Shown here in pieces: positions 1 through 9,617 of a DNA stretch of 43,881 bases; position 1 is the first letter of the stretch; every line of letters starts with the position of its first letter. The stretch is from Candidatus Avamphibacillus intestinigallinarum (GTDB lineage Bacteria > Bacillota > Bacilli > Bacillales > Amphibacillaceae), in the NCBI GenBank assembly GCA_018711205.1, contig DVIO01000151.1, positions 1 through 43,881 of the forward strand, read 5' to 3'. The translations under genes were made by a program, and so were the position numbers. Below the pieces are notes generated by a model. The model did no database searches, had not been told where the DNA came from, and worked only from the letters and a program-made list of their open reading frames with translations.

Positions 1-346
1 CAATTTGTTTACGAAACACTGATTTTTGCACGTCTTTCGGTGACTTATCCCAGTGATAGTCATGCCCCATTTCTCCAAGCGCCACAACTTTAGGGTGATC
101 AAGCAACGACTCAATCCAAGCTAAATCCTCATCCGTCATGTCAACCGCATCAACTGGATGCCAGCCAATTGCGACATACACATTGTCATATGCCTCTGCA
201 ATTTCAAAAGCAAGTGGGATCGTTTCTCTGTCAAAGCCGACAATCGTCATATATTTCACGCCGGCCGCAAAAGCACGTTCTGCGGTTTCTCTCCAGTCAT
301 CCTTAAATTGTTCTGCGTTCAAATGCATATGTGTATCAAATAACAT
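1..346 (-). CDS. tatD: TatD-family metal-dependent deoxyribonuclease, N-terminal part
   Basis: The first ~115 residues of a TatD/YabD-type hydrolase; the rest lies beyond the left edge. TatD enzymes use a TIM-barrel metal site to degrade DNA 3'-5' and have been linked to DNA repair and tRNA/D-amino-acid quality control. Visible are the HxH metal motif right after the start (FDTHMH), the VGFDRETI and IGWHPVDA blocks, and the glutamate of GEMG. The ATG at 346 follows AAAGGAGG with 6 nt spacing; an in-frame ATG at 352 abuts the Shine-Dalgarno and is unlikely. It lies downstream of metS, as yabD does in B. subtilis. Oddity: the family block GE-x-GLDYH reads GEMGHDYH here, His in place of the usual Leu. 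Family assignment is firm; substrate is not determined. Confidence 0.93.
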   Translation of the reverse strand, partial: MLFDTHMHLNAEQFKDDWRETAERAFAAGVKYMTIVGFDRETIPLAFEIAEAYDNVYVAIGWHPVDAVDMTDEDLAWIESLLDHPKVVALGEMGHDYHWDKSPKDVQKSVFRKQI

Positions 347-412
347 CGTCATCCTCCTTTATAGATCACAATAACTCTTCATATCATAAGCCAGTCTCAC
401 AACACCAATGGC

Positions 413-449
413 AAAAAGGCCCACCTATCGTTAAGAGACAGGTGAGACC
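413..449 (-). terminator. Intrinsic terminator after metS
   Basis: On the minus strand an imperfect stem (GGTCTCACCTGTC against GATAGGTGGGCC, with small bulges) is followed by TTTTTG. It lies 16 nt past the metS stop and before tatD, so the two are probably only partly co-transcribed. Confidence 0.6.
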
Positions 450-464
450 TTAAAACAAGTACGA

Positions 465-2444
<1,980 letters not shown>

Positions 2445-2468
2445 TTATCGACTTTTTATATAATATAT

Positions 2469-2498
2469 ATTGTATAGATTTCTTAAACGAATTTCCAA
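2469..2498 (-). promoter_or_regulatory. Candidate sigma-A promoter for metG
   Basis: TTGGAA (2493-2498) and TACAAT (2469-2474), 18 bp apart on the minus strand, about 43 nt before the metG ATG. Inferred from consensus only. The gap 2427-2789 otherwise holds only this promoter and the abrB promoter; the rest is AT-rich with nothing I recognise. Confidence 0.5.
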
Positions 2499-2642
2499 TA
2501 TTGAAGTAGTTACAAAAAATTTTCCATTTTTTGCGTATAATGACCCAATAAAAAGTCATTGTTTACGTATTACTATAATGTAACATATTTTTATTTTTTG
2601 AAGATGTGTTACAAAATTGTCACGGTTTGACGGCAAAACTAA

Positions 2643-2671
2643 TAGACAGCCCTAGAAATGCCTGGTACTAT
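2643..2671 (+). promoter_or_regulatory. Candidate abrB promoter (extended -10)
   Basis: TAGACA (2643-2648) and TACTAT (2666-2671), 17 bp apart, with a TGG extended -10 element directly before TACTAT. It would give a leader of about 110 nt. B. subtilis abrB has two promoters and is repressed by Spo0A~P; I did not find a convincing pair of 0A boxes by eye. Confidence 0.45.
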
Positions 2672-2789
2672 GTTACTAGAATAAAGTTGAACGATGACGT
2701 ATATTTATACAACCATCTTCAATAACAAATTGAGTGAATCAGTGACCGAATCTTTAATATAAATTTACACGGGGAGAGAAGATATCATA

Positions 2790-3068
2790 ATGAAATCTAC
2801 AGGTATTGTACGTAAAGTCGACGAACTTGGTCGTGTCGTAATTCCAGTTGAACTTCGTCGCACGTTAGATGTACACGAGAAAGATGCAATGGAAATCTTT
2901 ATCGACAATGATAAAATCATTTTCAAAAAATATAAACCAAATATGGCTTGCCAAATTACTGGTGACATTACAGATCAAAATGTTTCACTTGCAGATGGCA
3001 AGCTCATTTTAAGCCCAGAAGGCGCATCAGAACTAGTCAACGAAATTAATCAAAAAATGAATCTATAA
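2790..3068 (+). CDS. abrB: Transition-state regulator AbrB
   Basis: DNA-binding repressor that holds back post-exponential genes (sporulation, antibiotics, biofilm) during growth and is itself shut off by Spo0A~P. The 92 residues match the family length of 94-96. The N-terminal swapped-hairpin beta-barrel (about 1-50) begins MKSTGIVRKVDELGRVVIP with the conserved basic residues R8, K9, R15, R23 and R24. The conserved cysteine C54 lies in the linker NMACQITG, and the C-terminal multimerisation half follows. It is divergent from metG and convergent with rsmI, the same context as B. subtilis. The best ribosome-binding stretch (GGGGAG) sits 13 nt upstream, farther than usual. Paralogues (Abh, SpoVT) exist, but this location and the start sequence favour AbrB. 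Confidence 0.97.
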   Translation: MKSTGIVRKVDELGRVVIPVELRRTLDVHEKDAMEIFIDNDKIIFKKYKPNMACQITGDITDQNVSLADGKLILSPEGASELVNEINQKMNL

Positions 3069-3121
3069 AAAGAAACCATCATGTTATGAAGGCTCGCTGA
3101 TTCGCTCTTCGATTCGTATAT

Positions 3122-3161
3122 AAAAGGCAAGCTAACTGCACACTACGGTAGCTTGCCTTTT
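3122..3161. terminator. Bidirectional terminator between abrB and rsmI
   Basis: A perfect 13-bp stem (3122-3134 with 3149-3161, AAAAGGCAAGCTA) and a 14-nt loop. A-rich and T-rich arm ends serve both convergent genes. Confidence 0.85.
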
Positions 3162-3165
3162 AGAT

Positions 3166-4044
3166 TCAATTTATATGATACGCCTGGTAAACCTCTCGCT
3201 TTGGAAGATTTCGTTCGGTCGCAACGCGTTTAATCGCTTCTTTAGAGGAGATATTGTCCTCTTCCATTAATTGCTCAACATGATCCTCTATCGATAAGGC
3301 TTTCCACCATACACTGACTTCATCCTCAGCGATAAGCTCATCAGATGCACCTTCAACAATGACGACAAACTCTCCTTTTAATGACGTTGTCTCTACCCAG
3401 TGCAAAATCTCTTCAACCGAACCACGTGCATACTCTTCAAATTTTTTCGTTAATTCTCTCGCTAACGCAATCCGGCGGTTCCCTAACACTTCAGATAGTG
3501 CGAATAGCATTTCCTTTAACCTGTGAGGAGATTCGTAAAAGATTAACGTAGCCCGCTCTTTTCGTAAACCTTCTAATTCGTGTTTTCGTTCTTTTTTCTT
3601 TCTCGGCAAAAATCCGTAAAATAAAAAACGATTCGTATCTAAGCCTGAACCAACGACTGCACATAACGCCGCACTCGCTCCAGGTAAGACGACGACTGGC
3701 AAATCTTCTGCAATCGCTGCTGCGACAATTCGGGAACCTGGATCTGATATAGCTGGCATGCCGGCATCACTTACAATCGCTACTTGTTCACCAGCCTGGA
3801 GTCTGTTAACGATTTCTGTATCACGTGTCATCTCACTATATTCATGGTAACTGATGAGAGGGACATGGATATCGAAGTAATTTAATAGCTTTTTCGTATT
3901 ACGTGTATCTTCAGCTGCAATCACATGTGATGACTTCAAAATGGATAAAGCTCGGTACGTGATGTCTTCCAAATTTCCAATCGGTGTCGGCACAATATAT
4001 AATGTGCCCACCTCACGGGATTCAAAGCTCTTCTGAATTTGCAT
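3166..4044 (-). CDS. rsmI: 16S rRNA (cytidine1402-2'-O)-methyltransferase RsmI
   Basis: SAM-dependent enzyme that 2'-O-methylates C1402 in the decoding centre of 16S rRNA (yabC in B. subtilis). It belongs to the tetrapyrrole methylase fold: N-terminal YIVPTPIGNLEDIT, then EDTRNT and the glycine-rich SDAGMPAISDPG loop, FYESPHRL in the middle, and a C-terminal helical tail. Its 292 residues are the usual length. The start at 4044 overlaps the end of yazA by 23 nt, so translation is probably coupled. It is the last gene of the yabA-trmN6-yazA-rsmI string and ends at a shared terminator with abrB. Assignment is firm. Confidence 0.97.
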   Translation of the reverse strand: MQIQKSFESREVGTLYIVPTPIGNLEDITYRALSILKSSHVIAAEDTRNTKKLLNYFDIHVPLISYHEYSEMTRDTEIVNRLQAGEQVAIVSDAGMPAISDPGSRIVAAAIAEDLPVVVLPGASAALCAVVGSGLDTNRFLFYGFLPRKKKERKHELEGLRKERATLIFYESPHRLKEMLFALSEVLGNRRIALARELTKKFEEYARGSVEEILHWVETTSLKGEFVVIVEGASDELIAEDEVSVWWKALSIEDHVEQLMEEDNISSKEAIKRVATERNLPKREVYQAYHIN

Positions 4045-4315
4045 ACGTCATCACTTCTTTCAGTTGTGCTTGAATGAGGGCGATCTTCTCTTTACGAGAC
4101 AATTGTTTAATTTCGTACTCACGTTGCATCGCTTGTTGCTTCGTCGGATGCTCTTCAATAAATACGGCTTTACATGGCCCACGTCCACGCGTATATTTAG
4201 CACCTTTGCCATTATTATGTGCTTCTAACCGCTTCAAGAAGTCATTCGTATAGCCTGTATAAAATGTGCCATCTTTACATTTCAAGATATAAACGACATG
4301 CTTTTCAGTTTCCAT
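4022..4315 (-). CDS. yazA: GIY-YIG domain protein YazA
   Basis: Small protein (97 residues from the chosen start) that is essentially one GIY-YIG nuclease-fold domain of the UPF0213/YhbQ type. The signature is split as VVYILKC and [16 protein letters not shown], with the conserved downstream Arg and the Glu in REYEIK. I chose the ATG at 4315 because GAGGAG lies 7 nt upstream; a longer frame to 4360 would run deep into trmN6. It overlaps trmN6 by 11 nt and rsmI by 23 nt. Neighbouring tRNA and rRNA methyltransferases suggest nucleic-acid work, but the true role of this family is not established. Confidence 0.92.
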   Translation of the reverse strand: METEKHVVYILKCKDGTFYTGYTNDFLKRLEAHNNGKGAKYTRGRGPCKAVFIEEHPTKQQAMQREYEIKQLSRKEKIALIQAQLKEVMTYANSEEL

Positions 4316-5045
4316 AAATGATCTCCTCAGCTTCCTTTGTATAAGTTCCGTCCTTGTCATAAATAAATAAGGGCGGCAATATTTTTAAACCTGGCTTACC
4401 ATCCCGTATCGCCTCAATGAGCAACATATTCGCTTCTTTATGTTGCTTTGGATAAACGAGCTGCATACGCTTAGGCTCCAAATGATGCGCCCGGCATAAT
4501 TCTAATATATCTACGAGACGTTCTGGTCGGTGCACGAGCGCTACCTTACCACCTGGCTTTACATAACGTTTGCACGCTTGAATAACGTCTAATAATGTAC
4601 ACTTCACTTCATGACGCGCAATGGTTAAATGCTCATTCACGTTATGCTCTGTCGCTTTAGGTGTTTTAAAATAAGGCGGGTTACATGTCACTGTATCGTA
4701 TGAGCTTTGTGGCAAGATATCCTTCATCTCTTTTAAATCACCGTGAATGAACGAGATTTGTGCCTCCAGCTCATTATATTGCACACTTCGCTTCGCCATA
4801 TGATACAGCCGTTCTTGAATCTCTACACCTGTCACATGTGCTTTTGTCCGTTTAGACAACAGCATTGGAATGACGCCATTGCCAGAGCAGAGATCAAGGA
4901 TATTCCCACGCTGAATCGGAATCGATGCAAAGCGTGCCAATAATACCGCATCTAATGAAAAAGCAAATACCGTCTTACTTTGAATAATCCGCAAATGCTC
5001 GTCTGCTAATAAATAATCGAGTCGTTCGTCTCCGATAAGCTCCAT
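4305..5045 (-). CDS. trmN6: tRNA1(Val) (adenine37-N6)-methyltransferase-like protein
   Basis: Rossmann-type SAM methyltransferase of 246 residues (yabB in B. subtilis, TrmN6/YfiC family). Motif I reads [14 protein letters not shown] (about residues 50-63), followed by the acidic GVEIQ. The catalytic NPPYF motif of N6-adenine methyltransferases is at about residue 122, and the C-terminal beta hairpin and LLIEAIRDG block follow. E. coli TrmN6 modifies A37 of tRNA1Val; that exact target is inferred here from family membership. It is separated from yabA by a terminator-like hairpin and overlaps yazA. Confidence 0.9.
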   Translation of the reverse strand: MELIGDERLDYLLADEHLRIIQSKTVFAFSLDAVLLARFASIPIQRGNILDLCSGNGVIPMLLSKRTKAHVTGVEIQERLYHMAKRSVQYNELEAQISFIHGDLKEMKDILPQSSYDTVTCNPPYFKTPKATEHNVNEHLTIARHEVKCTLLDVIQACKRYVKPGGKVALVHRPERLVDILELCRAHHLEPKRMQLVYPKQHKEANMLLIEAIRDGKPGLKILPPLFIYDKDGTYTKEAEEIIYGN

Positions 5046-5115
5046 CTTGCTTTGTTCCCTTCTATCGCTTCAATATATTTCCTTTAATGCTAACATACAT
5101 TTTGCCAAATCAAAC

Positions 5116-5150
5116 ACAAAAACTGCCCCGTCCATGTCAACATGTTCGGG
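5116..5150 (-). terminator. Terminator-like hairpin after yabA
   Basis: On the minus strand CCCGAACATGT pairs with ACATGGACGGG around a 2-nt loop. A short GCAG gap separates it from TTTTTGTGTTT. It lies between yabA and trmN6, so read-through may be partial. Confidence 0.6.
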
Positions 5151-5163
5151 ACAGCTCATATGA

Positions 5164-5520
5164 TTATTTCGTTTTATTCAAAAATTCTAAACAAAACAGG
5201 CAGTCTTCTTTCCCTCTAGGTGTACCAAACTGCATGTTACAAATATGGAAGCCTTCTTCATACAATCTTGCTAAATTATCATAGCCTTCGCCGGGAATCG
5301 GGAGGTTTTTAGTAATTTCATGTTGCGCCCCCGTCTTTTCATCTGATTCCCCATGTTTCTCATTAAGTCGTTGATGTAAAAAATCATTTTCTAGCGCAAG
5401 GCGATGTTTATCTTCTATTAACTCACCGAGTTGTTGTTTCAAATCACCGAGTTGTTCATAAAGCGCTCCAATTTGCATTTCCATGTCTGTTACTTGATCA
5501 AATATTTGCTTTTTGTTCAC
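5164..5520 (-). CDS. yabA: Replication initiation control protein YabA
   Basis: Negative regulator of initiation that binds DnaA and DnaN and limits cooperative DnaA loading at oriC. The 118 residues match the family. An N-terminal leucine-rich coiled coil (about 1-60, heptads in MEMQIGALYEQLGDLKQQL) tetramerises. A charged linker follows, and the C-terminal zinc domain carries HICNMQFG and CLFCLEF, giving the Cys/His ligands. It lies just downstream of ricT and upstream of trmN6, the canonical order. DnaA and DnaN, its two partners, are encoded at the far end of this window. Confidence 0.96.
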   Translation of the reverse strand: MNKKQIFDQVTDMEMQIGALYEQLGDLKQQLGELIEDKHRLALENDFLHQRLNEKHGESDEKTGAQHEITKNLPIPGEGYDNLARLYEEGFHICNMQFGTPRGKEDCLFCLEFLNKTK

Positions 5521-5534
5521 GCCTACTCACTCCA

Positions 5535-6374
5535 TTATTCTGTGACCTGCGCCTGAATGATTCCTTCTTGGACGAGTTCTTCTAATGAATATTCAATCAC
5601 CCGTTCATTTTCTTCTGAAATCTCAATTTGGACGACTTTGTCTAAAATATTCATCCCAACGACTTTCCCACTTCCAAATGGTGTATGAATCACTCTACCG
5701 ATATCGGGTAGTTCACGTTTGGCTTCTTCATATTGATCGTTCTCATATTTCAAGCAGCACATGAGTCTACCACATAAGCCAGATATTTTCGCAGGATTTA
5801 AAGAAAGATTTTGATCTTTGGCCATCTTAATCGATACCGGTTCAAAGTCCCCAAGGAACGTTGAACAACATAGCATCCTACCACATGGCCCGATACCACC
5901 GAGCATTTTTGCTTCATCTCTTACACCGATTTGTCGCAACTCAATTCTCGTCTTAAACTCTGCTGCTAAATCTTTTACAAGATTACGGAAATCAATCCGA
6001 CCTTCTGCTGTAAAGAAGAAAATAATTTTATTACGATCAAATGTATATTCAACCTCTACTAGGTTCATGTCTAAGTCATGCTCTTGAATTTTTTCGACAC
6101 AGGCATGAAAGGCTTCTGTTGCCAATTCCTTATTTTCTAATGCCTTCTGTTTATCTTCTTCTGTTGCAATGCGTAACACTTTTTTAAGAGGAAGGACAAC
6201 ATCCTCCTCATCGACAACTTTATTGACGATTTCTACTTTACCGAGCTCTATGCCACGTACTGTTTCAACGACGACATAGTCAGAAATTGTAATCTCATCC
6301 GCACCAGGATCGAAATAATAAATTTTCCCAGCTTTTTTAAAGCGTACTCCAATTACTTCTATCAATCCTATCAC
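5535..6374 (-). CDS. ricT: RicT (YaaT), PSP1-domain subunit of the Ric/Y complex
   Basis: Member of the RicA-RicF-RicT complex, which in B. subtilis carries Fe-S clusters and directs RNase Y maturation of operon mRNAs; mutants are defective in sporulation, competence and biofilm. The 279-residue protein has the PSP1 core. A conserved cysteine series appears as GPCGRMLCCSTFL and GLCGRLMCCLKYE (about residues 160-205). The start ATG lies 1 nt past the holB stop at 6376, so translation is probably coupled. Upstream holB and downstream yabA are the usual neighbours. Identification is firm; the complex role is from the family. Confidence 0.96.
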   Translation of the reverse strand: MIGLIEVIGVRFKKAGKIYYFDPGADEITISDYVVVETVRGIELGKVEIVNKVVDEEDVVLPLKKVLRIATEEDKQKALENKELATEAFHACVEKIQEHDLDMNLVEVEYTFDRNKIIFFFTAEGRIDFRNLVKDLAAEFKTRIELRQIGVRDEAKMLGGIGPCGRMLCCSTFLGDFEPVSIKMAKDQNLSLNPAKISGLCGRLMCCLKYENDQYEEAKRELPDIGRVIHTPFGSGKVVGMNILDKVVQIEISEENERVIEYSLEELVQEGIIQAQVTE

Positions 6375-6375
6375 C

Positions 6376-7365
6376 TTATCTCTTCACTTGAAGTACTAAT
6401 TTTTCCATGATGAGCGTTGGTTGAATATTTTGTTTAACCTCTCTTTTAGCCCGCATAACCGCTTGCACATTAGAGAGAAGTGCCTCTTTACTAAAGCGTA
6501 AAGCTGCCTCTTGGAGACGTTCGTCCGTTTTCGTCAACATCACCATTCGCTCATCATCACCAATATGGTGGTATAGTATATCCGAAAATACACGTAATAA
6601 AAGGTCTAAACCTTGTTCTATATCCGTACGTTCTTTAAAATGTGTGAACCAATGTTGATGAATGAACAAGTAGGCATCATCAGGATTCGTTGCAAGAATG
6701 CCAATCAATTGTAACACCAGTTTTCGCGCTTGGGCAAATGCTTCAGATTTAGAAAGCTCCAATGCTTCATCTACATTGTTCGTTAATGAACTAATGATAC
6801 GGGCAAGGGATGCCTGAATCCCTTCTTCAAGCAATTGTTGTTCAAACATAGCTCGTGGCAGTGGTTGTAAATCAAGCAACTGACAACGTGAGCGAATGGT
6901 TGGTAGCATCGCTTGGCCATTTTCGGTTAACATCATCGCTGTCGTCGCCCGGCTCGGTTCTTCTAAAAATTTCAAGATCCGGTTCGCTGCATTCACCGTT
7001 AAGGTTTCTGCTCCTTCGATGATATAAATTTTCTGATTTGACTCCATACCTGAGTAGGTGAATTCTTTTTGTAACTGGCGAATTTGTTCGATTTTGATGG
7101 ACTGACCATCCGGCTTAATCATATGTACATCGGGGTGATTCCCCGATTCAATTCGCTGACAAGCGTTACAGGTTAAACATGGATTAGGTCCATTGGGCTG
7201 TTCACAGAACAATGCCTTTGCAAATAAGGTAGCAATGGCTTTTTTACCTGTACCTCTGGCACCCTGAATGAGATAAGCATGAGACACACGTGATTTATTA
7301 ATACTATTTTGAATAATATGTGCTACAACAGGTTGAACCTTTGCAACTTCTTCCCATGTATTCAT
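6376..7365 (-). CDS. holB: DNA polymerase III delta' subunit
   Basis: Clamp-loader subunit that with tau/gamma and delta loads the DnaN ring. The 329 residues fit. The AAA+ module has a P-loop-like GARGTGKKAIA (about 34-44), a four-cysteine zinc module (CEQPNGPNPCLTCNAC) and the FLEEPS and TIRSRCQ blocks, the last being the SRC arginine-finger motif. The C-terminal helical domain forms the collar. The usual Walker threonine is Lys here (GKK); delta' is normally a poor ATP binder. It forms a tight string with yaaR upstream and ricT downstream. Confidence 0.96.
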   Translation of the reverse strand: MNTWEEVAKVQPVVAHIIQNSINKSRVSHAYLIQGARGTGKKAIATLFAKALFCEQPNGPNPCLTCNACQRIESGNHPDVHMIKPDGQSIKIEQIRQLQKEFTYSGMESNQKIYIIEGAETLTVNAANRILKFLEEPSRATTAMMLTENGQAMLPTIRSRCQLLDLQPLPRAMFEQQLLEEGIQASLARIISSLTNNVDEALELSKSEAFAQARKLVLQLIGILATNPDDAYLFIHQHWFTHFKERTDIEQGLDLLLRVFSDILYHHIGDDERMVMLTKTDERLQEAALRFSKEALLSNVQAVMRAKREVKQNIQPTLIMEKLVLQVKR

Positions 7366-7385
7366 GCCGCTTCATCCTCTAATGT

Positions 7386-7820
7386 TTACGTATATATATT
7401 AACGAGTAACCCTTTAATTTCGCCAATTAGACCGAGAAGATCGACCGTTTTCTTCTCATGATCCATGACTTGTTCGGTTAATTCAACTAGTTTTTGATCG
7501 ACTTCTTTCACGAGTGCAAGTGTACTATGCGTACCGTCAAATCCAAATGAGGAGGATTTAGACAAATCTAATCCTTTGGAAACCGTGTCTTCTAGAAAAC
7601 CTTTTACCATCCGTTTGAATTTCGTTAATTCACGAAACGTACGATAACGTGATAGCTTCTCACCTTGAGCTTCAATATCTTGAATCAATTTATCTAAACC
7701 ATCTTGTCGTACTTTTAAGGTTTCTGAGTGTACCAATTGGCCAAAGGATTGCTTGCTTTCCACAGGCGTACGAGCTTGTTTCGCTTCTACATTCGCACGC
7801 ATATCCTGTGTAATTTTCAT
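7386..7820 (-). CDS. yaaR: YaaR family protein (DUF327)
   Basis: Uncharacterised conserved Firmicutes protein of 144 residues, mostly alpha-helical, with the family block YRTFRELTKFKRMVKGFL in the middle and a C-terminal helix ending LLGLIGEIKGLLVNIY. No signal peptide or membrane segment. It sits between darA and holB as in B. subtilis, so it probably shares the tmk-holB transcript. I do not know its function and see no catalytic motif. Confidence 0.9.
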   Translation of the reverse strand: MKITQDMRANVEAKQARTPVESKQSFGQLVHSETLKVRQDGLDKLIQDIEAQGEKLSRYRTFRELTKFKRMVKGFLEDTVSKGLDLSKSSSFGFDGTHSTLALVKEVDQKLVELTEQVMDHEKKTVDLLGLIGEIKGLLVNIYT

Positions 7821-7850
7821 ACGGGTTGGCCCCTTTCAGAATAAAATAAT

Positions 7851-8219
<369 letters not shown>

Positions 8220-8231
8220 TTATGAATTCCG

Positions 8232-8858
8232 TCATAAAATATGCTTCATTATAAGAGATAGACAATCTGATACTACCGTGTCTATATCTTTTGTTGCATC
8301 TACATGCTGAATTCTATCTTTGTAACGGTCACTCACGAGTTCATACCCTTTGGCCACTCGCTTATGAAAGTCGAGCGTCTCTAAATCTAGTCGATTCACT
8401 TCTCGTGCTGTGTTTGCTTCAATACGAGCAAGTCCTGCTTCAGGTGTAATATCAAATAAAATCGTCAAATCTGGCATGGCCTGTTGGATAGCGAATTGAT
8501 TGATGTTAAATACTTCCTCAATTCCTAAACCTCTTGCATAGCCTTGATACGCTAAACTTGAATCAATAAAACGATCGCAGAGTACGATTTGGTTTGCTTC
8601 CAGGGCAGGGAGTACCTTCTCAACAAGATGTTGGCGCCTTGCCGCAGCATACAATAATGCCTCTGTATGAGCATCCATCTCTGTATGAGCTGGATCCAAA
8701 ATGAGTTTCCGAATCTGTTCTGCAATTGGAATACCGCCTGGCTCACGAGTTGTCAGCACATTGCGGCCTTCTTTTGCGAATTGCTGGGCTAACGCACGAA
8801 TGACAGACGTTTTGCCTGCACCTTCCACACCTTCAAATGTTATAAAATAACCACTCAC
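8232..8858 (-). CDS. tmk: Thymidylate kinase
   Basis: Phosphorylates dTMP to dTDP for DNA synthesis. The 208 residues are standard. The P-loop is GVEGAGKTS (about 10-18), the DR(F/Y) motif is [13 protein letters not shown] (about 94-106), and TREPGG (about 37-42) belongs to the dTMP-binding face. The LID region around [12 protein letters not shown] follows. It heads the tmk-darA-yaaR-holB-ricT-yabA string. In B. subtilis xpaC-yaaN-yaaO precede it; here a separate ridA/allantoinase insert does. Confidence 0.98.
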   Translation of the reverse strand: MSGYFITFEGVEGAGKTSVIRALAQQFAKEGRNVLTTREPGGIPIAEQIRKLILDPAHTEMDAHTEALLYAAARRQHLVEKVLPALEANQIVLCDRFIDSSLAYQGYARGLGIEEVFNINQFAIQQAMPDLTILFDITPEAGLARIEANTAREVNRLDLETLDFHKRVAKGYELVSDRYKDRIQHVDATKDIDTVVSDCLSLIMKHIL

Positions 8859-8981
8859 ATCGATTACTCCTTACCCGTTCTGGACCAAATAGTCACTTGC
8901 TGCTAAAACTATATATAAATGGATTATGCTTATTTATGCACTGCTTGCGAGTACGTATATAAACCATACGGACTCTCTTCT

Positions 8982-9010
8982 ATTGTAGCACGAGTCAGCA
9001 GATTTTTTAA
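8982..9010 (-). promoter_or_regulatory. Candidate promoter for the tmk operon
   Basis: TTAAAA (9005-9010) and TACAAT (8982-8987), 17 bp apart, with a TGC extended -10 element. It would give a leader of about 115 nt. I see no riboswitch in that leader. Confidence 0.5.
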
Positions 9011-9040
9011 TGATTATCCATCGGCGGCGAAGGATTTTTT

Positions 9041-9076
9041 CAAAAAAGAAAACCATCTGCGTTTTCTAGCAGATGG
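9041..9076 (-). terminator. Intrinsic terminator after ridA
   Basis: An 8-bp perfect stem (CCATCTGC 9053-9060 with 9069-9076). On the minus strand it runs into TTTTCTTTTTT. Confidence 0.85.
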
Positions 9077-9101
9077 CTTGGCTCTTTAGGATTCTCTTAC
9101 A

Positions 9102-9494
9102 TTATTTGGTGCGTGCTTTAGCAATCATTTCGATTTCGATGTTTGCACCAAGTGGTAGCGCTAATACAGCAATACAAGTACGTGCTGGATGTGGCGCACT
9201 AAATTGTTTTTCATAAACGGCATTCACTGCTTCAAAATCGTTCATATCTGTTAAATAGACATTTACTTTCACGACATCCGCTTCTGTTAAATCCGTTTCT
9301 TCCATAACATCAAACAAATTTTTGAAGCATTGCTCCGTTTGTGCAGCAATATCATCTTGAATTTCTTTTGCATCATCTTTTGATAATGTATTCATTGCCG
9401 TTTGACCTGAGAAGAAAATATAGTCTCCCCCATCAATGGCATGGGAATACGGTCCAGATACAAAAGCATTTTTTGCATTATACGCTTTTCTCAT
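9102..9494 (-). CDS. ridA: RidA-family enamine/imine deaminase
   Basis: RidA (YjgF/UK114) proteins are small trimers that hydrolyse reactive 2-aminoacrylate and related imines. The 130 residues fit. The family signature near the end, RTCIAVLALPLGANIEIE, contains the substrate-carboxylate Arg; GPYSHAID and FFSGQTAMN lie near the N-terminus. It follows the allantoinase gene, with a terminator between them. It may serve general imine clean-up (the B. subtilis yabJ role) or the adjacent catabolic pathway, since some RidA homologues act on ureido/aminoacrylate intermediates. Family firm, specific substrate open. Confidence 0.9.
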   Translation of the reverse strand: MRKAYNAKNAFVSGPYSHAIDGGDYIFFSGQTAMNTLSKDDAKEIQDDIAAQTEQCFKNLFDVMEETDLTEADVVKVNVYLTDMNDFEAVNAVYEKQFSAPHPARTCIAVLALPLGANIEIEMIAKARTK

Positions 9495-9562
9495 TTTAAG
9501 GCTCCTCTCGGTAGTAGCTGATATTTAGCATATTTAAACATGCTCTTCCCTTTTATCGTAGA

Positions 9563-9598
9563 CAAAAACCTCTAACTACGATGAGTCAGAGGTTTTTG
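9563..9598 (-). terminator. Intrinsic terminator after the allantoinase gene
   Basis: A perfect 11-bp stem (9563-9573 with 9588-9598, core AAAAACCTCT). On the minus strand the T-rich 3' arm TTTTTG provides the tract. A competing TCGTAG/CTACGA pairing interleaves with it (see findings). Confidence 0.8.
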
Positions 9599-9617
9599 AA
9601 TAATACATCATGCTCCA

